NCBI RefSeq assembly: GCF_002027545.1
Contig: NZ_MXAN01000003.1
Span: forward strand, 4,596 to 24,353
DNA length: 19,758 nt
Reading direction: 5' to 3'
From: Moraxella lacunata
Lineage (GTDB): Bacteria > Pseudomonadota > Gammaproteobacteria > Pseudomonadales > Moraxellaceae
Shown here: one piece after another, positions 6,440-13,478 of the stretch
How positions within the stretch are numbered: the stretch's first letter is position 1
How the letters are laid out: each line of letters starts with the position of its first letter
Program-made: the position numbers and the translations under genes
The notes under the pieces: generated by a model
What the model saw: the letters and a program-made list of their open reading frames with translations, nothing else
Told to the model about the DNA's origin: nothing
The model's database searches: none

Positions 6440-7394
6440 AGATTTTAACTTATCACGAAATTTTTCCTTATCATTTTCTGATAATATTTCATAATAAGCC
6501 AATAGTTTATCAGCATACATAATCAGGGCTTCATTAAACCAAGGAGAGCGATTGTTTAAAGCCAAATTTTCATCCAAAATTATCTTTAACCATTGCTCAA
6601 CAAGCACCAATTTCCAATTAACAATCAGCTTATTTTTATTATCCCATTCAGATTGTGTAACTTTAAAAATAAGCGAGTTGTTTTCACGGATAAAATTCTC
6701 TTTGTTCCAATTTTTCAAAGTATTGAATGCAACTTGCGGTCTTGGGCTTCTGTCTGGAAATTGCATTTTTTCGGTAATACTATTTAAATATAATTCTGTG
6801 GCAATTTCAATAGGATTGCCTTGTTTAATAGACTTCTTTCCAAACCCTGATTTTTGTAGATTTTTAAAAACTTCAACCCTAATACTTACAAGGGTTTATT
6901 TTTAGTTTGGAAAGAGATTTAATAAAAATTACCCATTCATAAGGGTTAATTTGCTGAACACTTGACCCTGGGATTTCATTTTTCTTGGTAGATTTTAGTT
7001 CTACACTAAAAAATTTAGTCTTCCGCCCATTGGATAACTCTACCAAGATATCCGGATTGGTATAAACTGAATTTTATTTTGTAGATTTTATCAAATCCTT
7101 TAATCGTTCAGTTAACTCTTCTGGCAAATAAACCTGCTTTACTTGAATATCTTTAATGGCTGATAATGCAAATCCTAAATTGCCAATTTCTTGGTGAATC
7201 TCTAAATCCAAGCCGTTTAACAGAGTTGGATTTTTCAGCATAAACTTCTTAATAATAGCTTTGGCTTCTTTATCCGAATTTGCTTCATCAAGATGAAAAA
7301 TTACCTTACCTAAATCATCTAAAAGTTCAGCGTTATTCTCCAACACTTTAAGATAAAGCAACATAAACGCTTCAAAAATAGAAAATTCTTTCAT
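6425..7394 (-). pseudogene. Type II-like PD-(D/E)XK restriction endonuclease, disrupted by an ochre codon and a MITE
   Basis: The gene is in pieces. The N-terminal 106 codons (7394-7077) end at a TAA (7076-7074). The same frame then continues through YTNPDILVEL (Asp at 7052-7050) and FFSVELKST (Glu at 7001-6999, Lys at 6995-6993), a textbook PD-(D/E)XK core, to EWVIFIK. There a 94-bp element (copy B) shifts the frame. After it the protein resumes as KQGNPIEIATELYLN and runs to the TGA at 6427-6425. Removing the 94 bp leaves exactly 292 codons (291 residues), so the only other lesion is the ochre, plausibly a former CAA. Its partner is the convergent methyltransferase. The family and cut site are not recognised. 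No product of this locus should be active. Confidence 0.85.
6826..6920 (-). mobile_element. MITE-like element copy B, inserted in the restriction endonuclease gene
   Basis: Its reverse complement matches 1-95 at 91 of 95 positions. It is flanked by the direct repeat TTTAATA (6824-6830 and 6918-6924); a minimal TTA target duplication is compatible with both copies. The distance between the repeats is 94 bp, which breaks the host frame, and deleting one repeat-to-repeat unit rejoins VIFIK to QGNPIEIA in frame. This gives direct evidence for insertion into a pre-existing gene. Confidence 0.88.
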
Positions 7395-7539
7395 TTTAAA
7401 TTGCCCATAAAAAACCTATAAGTCTAACATAATTTATTCTTTTTCTCAAAAAAATTCTTTTAACAGTTTAGAAAGGGTAATCATTAGATTGAAGCATTAC
7501 CTGTCGCCCTGTTATCTCAATGACAATTACTTTCTATTT

Positions 7540-7893
7540 TTATCCGCCCTGCCCACTCGGACAATACACTCTCATTAGCTCCACCAACTCCCCCAGCCGT
7601 TCAATCTCATCTTTCATCGCCAAACCATAAAACCGCTCTTTGCCGATTTGCTCCACGCTCACGGCATTGGCAGAAAGCATAATTTTTAAGTGATGAGACA
7701 CCGCAGGGCGAGATAGGTGCAGGTTATCGGTGAGCTGATTGACGTTCATTTTGCCATTATCCAGTAGCAGTTTTAAAATCAAATGGCGATTTTCGTCCGC
7801 TAAAACGGTAAAAATGGGAATGCAATCTTTCATGACGGACATGGCATGGTCGGGGCTTGGTTTGGGGGTCGGCTTAGTATTTGATTGGGTCAT
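7540..7893 (-). CDS. ArsR-family winged-helix repressor
   Basis: This 117-residue protein has an ArsR/SmtB DNA-binding domain: FTVLADENRHLILKLLL, then the recognition region NVNQLTDNLHLSRPAVSHHLKIM, then the wing ANAVSVEQIGKERFYGLA. The metal-binding ELCVC motif of arsenic and cadmium sensors is absent. The only cysteines are C24 and C111, so it may instead respond to thiol-reactive compounds or an organic ligand (inference). Its own promoter carries the GTTTAA-N4-TTAAAC operator that is repeated before the OYE gene, indicating autoregulation and shared control. It is divergent from the GST-like gene at 8012 with a 118-bp gap. Confidence 0.88.
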   Translation of the reverse strand: MTQSNTKPTPKPSPDHAMSVMKDCIPIFTVLADENRHLILKLLLDNGKMNVNQLTDNLHLSRPAVSHHLKIMLSANAVSVEQIGKERFYGLAMKDEIERLGELVELMRVYCPSGQGG

Positions 7894-7907
7894 GGGTGTT
7901 GTTTTTG

Positions 7908-7954
7908 GTTTAAGGGTTTAAACGCATTATAAAGCGGACTTGGCGATAATTCAA
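7908..7954 (-). promoter_or_regulatory. Promoter and operator of the arsR-type gene
   Basis: Reading the minus strand: -35 TTGAAT (7954-7949), a 17-bp spacer, -10 TATAAT (7931-7926), two bases, then GTTTAA-N4-TTAAAC (7923-7908). The layout is identical to that at 4935-4981. The four central bases differ while both arms are conserved, as expected for a dimeric repressor site. Confidence 0.72.
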
Positions 7955-7974
7955 TGATTTATTTGCCAAAACCA

Positions 7975-7983
7975 TGCTATACT
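7975..7983 (+). promoter_or_regulatory. Extended -10 promoter of the GST-like gene
   Basis: TGCTATACT is an extended -10 element. No good -35 is seen at the right distance. GGA about 10 bases before the ATG at 8012 acts as the ribosome-binding site. Confidence 0.4.
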
Positions 7984-8011
7984 AAACCCACCCCACCAAA
8001 AAAGGATACCT

Positions 8012-8605
8012 ATGCAAACCCTATACATCAGCACCACATCGCCTTATACTCGTATGCTTCTTATGATTGCATACACCAAAAACATTGAGCTTGCCCTGCG
8101 GTTTGTTGTGCCGTGGGAGAACCCAAGCGAGCTTGTCGCCGTCAATTCATTTAGCCAAGTCCCTGCGTTGGCGTGGCAAAATGGCGATGTCATCACCGAG
8201 ACACCGCTCATCATTCAGGCACTCGCCCCCGATGTGTACACGGACAACTCCGCCTACAACTTGCCACGCATTGCCAAGGCGTTAGGCATTACCGCACAAG
8301 GCGTGCGAGCCTATTCTACCGAGCGGTTTGGCACAGGCACGCCCCACCCTTTTGTGGCACGTTCTACCGATATTTTGACCAGCACCTTGCCTACCTTGCC
8401 TACGCTTTCGGCAGATAGTGATGAATGGGGCGATAAGCTACTCCTTTGTTCGCTGATTTGGATTGGCATTCGCCTGCCCCATGTTTTTGACACGCTAAGC
8501 GATGACAATAAAAAAGCGGTGTCGGAATTTAGCCAAACACCACTTATGCAAAAACTCACCACCGAAATGCTAGAAAATATGCCAACAACGGTACAGGAAT
8601 TGTGA
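8012..8605 (+). CDS. Glutathione S-transferase-like protein
   Basis: This 197-residue protein has a thioredoxin-fold GST N-terminal domain: MQTLYISTTSPYTRMLLMIA, then the cis-proline motif QVPAL and the glutathione gamma-glutamyl-contact segment ITETPLII. The C-terminal half is a poorly conserved helical domain. GSTs conjugate or reduce electrophiles with glutathione in the cytoplasm. It is transcribed divergently from the ArsR-type repressor, so it may belong to the same response as the OYE gene, although no operator lies directly on its own promoter. A bidirectional terminator follows it. Its substrate is unknown. Confidence 0.82.
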   Translation: MQTLYISTTSPYTRMLLMIAYTKNIELALRFVVPWENPSELVAVNSFSQVPALAWQNGDVITETPLIIQALAPDVYTDNSAYNLPRIAKALGITAQGVRAYSTERFGTGTPHPFVARSTDILTSTLPTLPTLSADSDEWGDKLLLCSLIWIGIRLPHVFDTLSDDNKKAVSEFSQTPLMQKLTTEMLENMPTTVQEL

Positions 8606-8610
8606 TTTAA

Positions 8611-8646
8611 AAAATGCAGAGAAAATAGTCGCCCTGCATTTTATTT
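8611..8646. terminator. Bidirectional intrinsic terminator
   Basis: The 9-bp stem AAAATGCAG (8611-8619) pairs with CTGCATTTT (8634-8642), with T-rich tracts on both sides. It serves the GST-like gene on the plus strand and the nitronate monooxygenase-like gene on the minus strand. Confidence 0.75.
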
Positions 8647-8651
8647 TTAAA

Positions 8652-9601
8652 TTAACCCATCAATTCATCAATCAATTCTTGCACGCTTTTGATGCGGTCA
8701 ATGGCAGAAATTCCATTACCCACCGACACATAGCCATTTTCAAAATTACCTTCTAGCATTCCCCGTCTCATGCCCGTACCTGCGTTCATCACTTTGGCGA
8801 TGTCGGCTCGGCTCGCTCCACTTTCGCTCATTTGAAAGCATTGTTTGGCAAGTTCGGTTGGCAATGAACGGTAATAATACGGCTCGGTGCGGAACAGTAG
8901 CAAATCGTTGGCGGTAGAATCCACAATCCACTGCTTGACTTTTTCGCTTGCTCGGCATTCTTTGGTGGCAATAAATGCCGTGCCAATCCACACGCCTTCT
9001 GCCCCCAAAGTTAAGGCTGCCTGAACCGCTTTTTTGTCGGCGATACCACCAGCAAGCATAATGGGTAAATCCACTTTGCCGACAAATTCGGACAAGACAT
9101 TAAAGCTACCAATCTCTTTCATCGGCAACGTACCGCCTTCATCAAAGCCTGTCAGCACCAAAATATCCGCCCCAAGCTCTTGGGCTTTTAGAGCGTCCGC
9201 TAGGTTGGGATTGGGCAGACGGCAGATGATTTTGACACCTGCTTGTTTGAATTTGGCATAAATTTGGGGTCAAGCAAGCCATTATCCAGCACCACAGGCA
9301 CACGTTCTTCAATGAACAAATCCACCATAAGCGGAATCATGGCAAGGTTATACGACAGGATAAACGGCACGCCAAACGGCTTATCGGTCAAGGCTTTGAC
9401 TTTACGAATCTCGTTACGCATACGGTCAAGCACTTCTTCGTTGGACGTGGGGTCGGTCGTCTGCCCTGCGTGCGGTGCCAAAAAGCCAAGCCCGCCTGCT
9501 TCGGCAACGCTTGCCACCAGATGAGCGTCCGTCAGCCAGCTCATCGGGGCTTGGACAATGGGGTGTTTGATGTTTAGGATTTGAGTGATGCGGTTTTGCA
9601 T
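8652..9601 (-). pseudogene. Nitronate monooxygenase/2-nitropropane dioxygenase-like protein with a one-base frameshift
   Basis: Two frames together encode one 316-residue FMN TIM-barrel protein of the NPD family. The first piece (9601 to about 9265) carries IKHPIVQAPMSWLTD, EAGGLGFLAPHAG and PFGVPFILS. The second carries IICRLPNPNLADALK, ILVLTGFDEGGTLP and the FMN-phosphate block LAGGIADKKAV...LGAEGVWIGTAFIA. The break is at CCCAAATTTATGCC (minus strand, A-run opposite 9263-9265). Adding one A there gives the expected DPKIYAKFKQAG. The typical EAGGH histidine region reads DEGGT, so the exact substrate (nitronate or an enoyl substrate) is uncertain. As sequenced, the protein stops after 133 residues. 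It could be a sequencing error, a recent pseudogene or a slippage site. Confidence 0.85.
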
Positions 9602-9773
9602 GGGTTTTCTCTGTTTGGTAAATGTGGGGGGTATTGTAAAGGTTTTAATTTTGGTTTGGAATGGCTGTTTTTGAGAAGTTGGTTTTTATTTTTGAAAAGG
9701 TGATTTTTTATGCTTTTAATAAGTGCTATTTTTTATAAAAGTTTTAAGTATGGTATAAAATTTTTTAAAATTA

Positions 9774-9782
9774 TGCTATAAT
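9774..9782 (+). promoter_or_regulatory. Extended -10 promoter of the AAA ATPase gene
   Basis: TGCTATAAT (TG at 9774-9775, TATAAT at 9777-9782) lies 35 bases before the ATG at 9817, within a strongly AT-rich spacer. Confidence 0.5.
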
Positions 9783-9816
9783 TTTTATTATACTTTTAAA
9801 AAATTGATTAAAAAAT

Positions 9817-11031
9817 ATGCAAAATCTTATTTTTCGCAAGCAATATTTGGACAAAATCATGCCCTTTATGGGCAAAAAACTCATCAAGGTCATCACAGGG
9901 CAACGCCGTGTTGGTAAAAGTTATCTATTATTTCAACTTATTGAAAAAATCAAACAATCTGACAGCACCGCCCACATCATTTATATCAACAAAGAAGATT
10001 TGCAATTTAGCCACATCAAAACCGCCCAAGATTTGGCGGATTTTGTCCTTGCCAATAAAAAAGCAGGGGTCAAAAATCATATTTTTATTGATGAAATTCA
10101 AGAGATTACCAATTTTGAGCAGGCACTTCGTTCATTATTATTAGATGATGATTTGGATTTGTATTGCACAGGGTTAAATGCCCAATTACCATCAACCGAT
10201 ATTGCAGGCACATTGAGCGGACGGGCAATAGAAATTCAAGTTTATGCCTTGTCTTATTTTGAATTTTTGGAATTCATGCAATTAGACAACAATCCCAAAT
10301 CTTTGAATTTGTATTTTAAATATGGTGGGTTGCCATTTTTAAAAGAATTGCCTTTGCAAGATGATGTTATTTTTGAATATTTGAAAAACATTTATTCCAC
10401 CATTGTTGTGCGTGATATTGTTAATCGCTACAACATTCGCAATGGCTTGTTTTTGGAGCAATTAACGCAATTTTTGGCGGACAATATCGGTAATTTATTT
10501 TCTACCAAAAAAATCAGCGATTTTTTAAAATCGCAAAAAATCAATATATCCAACATTCAAGTACAAAACTATGCCGAATATCTAAGTAATGCCTTTTTGA
10601 TTCATAAAGTAAACCGTTATGATATTGAAGGAAAACGCATTTTTGAGATTGGTGAAAAGTATTATTTTGAAGATTTGGGAATCAGAAATGCCCTGATTGG
10701 CTATCGCATTTCTGACCGTGCCAAAATCTTGGAAAATATGGTGTTTCATCATTTAAAAATCGCAGGATTTGACATTAAAATTGGCGGATTAAATAACCAA
10801 GAGATTGATTTTGTGGCGGATAAAAATGGCGAACGCATTTATGTGCAAGTGGCTTTGATGATTGATAGCGACAAAACTGCCGAACGAGAATTTGGTAATT
10901 TATTAAAGATTGCCGACAATTATCCCAAATATGTGGTAACGCTTGATGAATTTGACGGCAACAGCATAAATGGTATTAAGTGCTTGAATTTTATTGAATT
11001 TATTACAGAGATTTTGGGAGAAACCCCATGA
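9817..11031 (+). CDS. AAA_14/DUF4143 family ATPase
   Basis: This 404-residue protein has an N-terminal P-loop: Walker A GQRRVGKSY with K34, Walker B HIFIDEIQE with D92/E93, and TGLNAQL where relatives usually show TGSN. A DUF4143-type C-terminal region follows, with a degenerate PD-(D/E)XK-like end (ENMVFHHL at 306-313, QEIDFV at 328-333, IYVQVA at 341-346). The family is widespread and patchily distributed, with no agreed function; links to mobile DNA or toxin-like roles are only suggested. Its AT-rich codon use contrasts with flanking genes, which points to horizontal acquisition. Its stop overlaps the lysR start by 4 bases (ATGA), so lysR is probably translated from the same mRNA. Confidence 0.88.
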   Translation: MQNLIFRKQYLDKIMPFMGKKLIKVITGQRRVGKSYLLFQLIEKIKQSDSTAHIIYINKEDLQFSHIKTAQDLADFVLANKKAGVKNHIFIDEIQEITNFEQALRSLLLDDDLDLYCTGLNAQLPSTDIAGTLSGRAIEIQVYALSYFEFLEFMQLDNNPKSLNLYFKYGGLPFLKELPLQDDVIFEYLKNIYSTIVVRDIVNRYNIRNGLFLEQLTQFLADNIGNLFSTKKISDFLKSQKINISNIQVQNYAEYLSNAFLIHKVNRYDIEGKRIFEIGEKYYFEDLGIRNALIGYRISDRAKILENMVFHHLKIAGFDIKIGGLNNQEIDFVADKNGERIYVQVALMIDSDKTAEREFGNLLKIADNYPKYVVTLDEFDGNSINGIKCLNFIEFITEILGETP

Positions 11032-11891
11032 ACCTAAACGCCCTACGCCTATTTATCAGCGTCTGCCAAGACGGCAGTTTATCCAAAACGTCCGAGCGAC
11101 TTGGTGTGCCGATTGCCACCATTAGCCGTCAGATTAGCGAGCTTGAAAAATCTTTAAACATTCAATTATTTGACCGCTTTAAATCAGGGGTTAAGCCCAC
11201 CATGGCAGGGCAACGCCTGTATGAACAAACTCATCTTGCCATGGGTAATCTTGTCAACGCCGAGCAGGTGTTGTTTGAAGAGCAAGGTAATTTAAAAGGG
11301 ATTTTGCGGATTTCTGCCGTGCCTGCGTGCGAGCCGATTTTGGCGTGGGTGGGAGAATTTCAAGCACAGTTTCCCCACATTCAAATCCATTGCACCATGA
11401 CCGACCGAGTGCTAGACATGACCGCAGACGGTATTGACGTGGCGTTTCGCATGGGGGAGCTACATGGTGAGCAGTTTATCGCCAAAAAAGTGCTGTCCGT
11501 CCGCTCAAAATGGGTGGCTCGCCCCGACTTACTTGCCCGATATGGCACGCCAAGCACCATGCAGGATTTGGCAAATTTTCCCCTAGCAGGTTGGGCAAGA
11601 AATGGTGAGACGGTTTTGTCTTTTAAAATTGACAAACAAACCTACCATTTACCTTATATATTTGCCAGTAATGAAAGCTCAGCGGTGGAGTTTATGGCGA
11701 TAAATGGGCGGGCGGTATGTCAGCTTGCCGACTATACGGCAGATAGGCTGATTAGGGATTGTGGGCTAACAGAAGTCTTGCCAAATGTCGTGTTGCCAAG
11801 CTATGATGTGTCCATGCTCTACGCTTCCCACCGTTATCCGTCCAGCATTGTGCGGGCGTTTGTGGGGTTTGTCATGGATAAAGCCACATGA
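11028..11891 (+). CDS. LysR-family transcriptional regulator
   Basis: The 287-residue protein starts with a winged HTH (MNLNALRLFISVCQDGSLSKTSERLGVPIA then TISRQISELEKSLNIQLFDR). A periplasmic-binding-protein-like effector domain follows, with typical LRISAVPACEPILAWVGEF and DVAFRMGEL segments. It resembles the CrgA/DsdC-like group that usually regulates a neighbouring gene. Candidates here are the nitronate monooxygenase-like gene (upstream, opposite strand, now separated by the ATPase) or the convergent transporter. The ATG overlaps the ATPase stop (ATGA), with GGGAG about 10 bases upstream. The stop codon lies inside the first unit of an 11-bp tandem repeat. Confidence 0.92.
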   Translation: MNLNALRLFISVCQDGSLSKTSERLGVPIATISRQISELEKSLNIQLFDRFKSGVKPTMAGQRLYEQTHLAMGNLVNAEQVLFEEQGNLKGILRISAVPACEPILAWVGEFQAQFPHIQIHCTMTDRVLDMTADGIDVAFRMGELHGEQFIAKKVLSVRSKWVARPDLLARYGTPSTMQDLANFPLAGWARNGETVLSFKIDKQTYHLPYIFASNESSAVEFMAINGRAVCQLADYTADRLIRDCGLTEVLPNVVLPSYDVSMLYASHRYPSSIVRAFVGFVMDKAT

Positions 11892-11938
11892 TTAGCACAT
11901 GATTAGCACATGATTAGCACATGATTAGCACATGATTA
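11885..11938. repeat. 11-bp tandem repeat (CACATGATTAG), about 4.9 copies
   Basis: There are four exact units (11885-11895, 11896-11906, 11907-11917, 11918-11928) followed by a 10-base partial unit ending at 11938. The lysR stop is in the first unit and the transporter stop is in the last, so copy-number change would not truncate lysR but moves the two stops apart. This is a candidate variable-number tandem repeat. Confidence 0.95.
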
Positions 11939-13321
11939 TCTGGCGATGTCTCGCTCACTTCTAGGCAGATAGTAGATGTAAAAACTTAAAAATATCGTGA
12001 CAAGTCCCACCCACAACAGATACAAGGCAGGAGCAAGGGGCAGATGAAAAGTAGCAAACGCCAGTAGTGATGGCACACCACCTGCCACCAATGCATAAGT
12101 GACGTTATAGGTCAAGGCAATGCTGGTTAGGCGGATTTTACTGGGGAACAGTCGCACCAAGACCGCAGGAAGCGTGGCAATCATACCCCCCGAAAAGCCA
12201 AGCAGTGCCGACCACAATAATATCAACTCGCCACCATATCTAAGCTGAGCAAAAAATAGTGAGGTATTTACAATTAGCAAAATCCCCCCAAAAATCATGA
12301 CTTTGCCGATATTCATCCTGTCTGCCAAATAGCCATAAAACACACAGCCAATCATCATAAATAACGTGGCAATACCCGACCCAAAAATCAGATTACTCTC
12401 TGAAATGCTAAAATTAATGTTTAACAGCTCAGGCATTATCATGGCAATAACGATAAACACGCTTAAAACAATCCATGATACCAATATGGCAGGGATGAGA
12501 CTGGACAAGCGATTTTTGGTGATGATTTGCAAAAAAGAGTGCTTTTGGGCGACCTGCTTGTCTTCATTAAAAATGTTGGTATTTGCCAAATCTTGGATTT
12601 GAGTTTTGGTCAATCCATCAAAACTCATGGCACTGAGCGTATGTTCTTCGGTGTCATGACGGTCTTTGGTTTGGGTAGAAATGGGCGTTTCTTTAAGTAG
12701 CTTTAAGGACAGTAGCAATCCTGCCGATAAAACCCCACCCACCAAAAACGGTATCCGCCAACCATAGCTTAGCATGTCAGTATAACTTAAACTACCCACC
12801 AAGTAAGTAACCAAAAACTTAATAAATAGCAATCCGGCCAAGGCTCCTGCCACCACAATACCACAACCAAAGCCCACATGACGCATGGGTAGCTGTTCAG
12901 TAATCAGCACTAACGCAGATGGAATCTGACCGCCATAAGCCAGCCCCTGCCCAAAGCGAGCCAGTATGAACAAAATCGAAGCCAGCACTCCCAAATGCTG
13001 ATAAGTTGGCAAGAAAGCAAGAATCAGCGTAAACACCGTCAGCCCAAACAAGCTTAAAAACAGCACCGCACGCCTGCCATTCATGTCGCCATACTGCCCG
13101 AGTAAAAACCCACCAATGGGGTGAGCGATATACGCCCCCAAAAATAGCCCTACCGCCTGCATCGAATACAACCACATCACTTCACGCCCACCAAAGAAAT
13201 TGTCAGCAATCACCTCTTTGAGATAAAACACCAAGGCATAATCAAAAAATGCCAACATGGTCACCGAAGCGACCGTGGCAATCAGGCGGATATGATGAGA
13301 AGATAAGGTAGCTTGTGGCAT
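11936..13321 (-). CDS. MFS transporter, metabolite:H+ symporter (ProP/MHS-like)
   Basis: This 461-residue inner-membrane protein has about 12 predicted membrane segments. A long hydrophilic loop in the middle (ISTQTKDRHDTEEH onward) separates the two six-helix halves. MHS-type signatures include MLAFFDYALVFYL in helix 1, IGGFLLGQYGDMNGRR after helix 2, and RFGQGLAYGGQIPSALVLITE, where most relatives have GGE instead of GGQ. Members import organic acids, betaines or proline with protons; the substrate here is unknown. A plausible promoter on the minus strand is TTGCTA (13378-13373), a 17-bp spacer and TACATT (13355-13350). No good SD was seen. It converges with lysR across the tandem repeat. 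Confidence 0.88.
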   Translation of the reverse strand: MPQATLSSHHIRLIATVASVTMLAFFDYALVFYLKEVIADNFFGGREVMWLYSMQAVGLFLGAYIAHPIGGFLLGQYGDMNGRRAVLFLSLFGLTVFTLILAFLPTYQHLGVLASILFILARFGQGLAYGGQIPSALVLITEQLPMRHVGFGCGIVVAGALAGLLFIKFLVTYLVGSLSYTDMLSYGWRIPFLVGGVLSAGLLLSLKLLKETPISTQTKDRHDTEEHTLSAMSFDGLTKTQIQDLANTNIFNEDKQVAQKHSFLQIITKNRLSSLIPAILVSWIVLSVFIVIAMIMPELLNINFSISESNLIFGSGIATLFMMIGCVFYGYLADRMNIGKVMIFGGILLIVNTSLFFAQLRYGGELILLWSALLGFSGGMIATLPAVLVRLFPSKIRLTSIALTYNVTYALVAGGVPSLLAFATFHLPLAPALYLLWVGLVTIFLSFYIYYLPRSERDIAR

Positions 13322-13478
13322 TGTAAATATTTGTGTATTATTTTTGTATAATGTACTAAAAATTGATTAAAATAGCAACAATTTCCATTATTTATTACCA
13401 AAATTAATAAAACACATGGATACTTAACTAAAAATCAATAAAAAATTGTGGGTTTATAACATGACAAAAATCAATCCA

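Noticed and set aside
6425..7394. HaeII-like or NgoBI-like endonuclease identity
   Set aside because: The sequence did not match my recollection of those enzymes; only the PD-(D/E)XK core can be supported.
11885..11938. CRISPR-like array
   Set aside because: Units are contiguous 11-mers without spacers.
13362..13376. TTGATTAAAATAGC as an FNR site before the MHS transporter
   Set aside because: Only the left half-site is good; the right half is degenerate.
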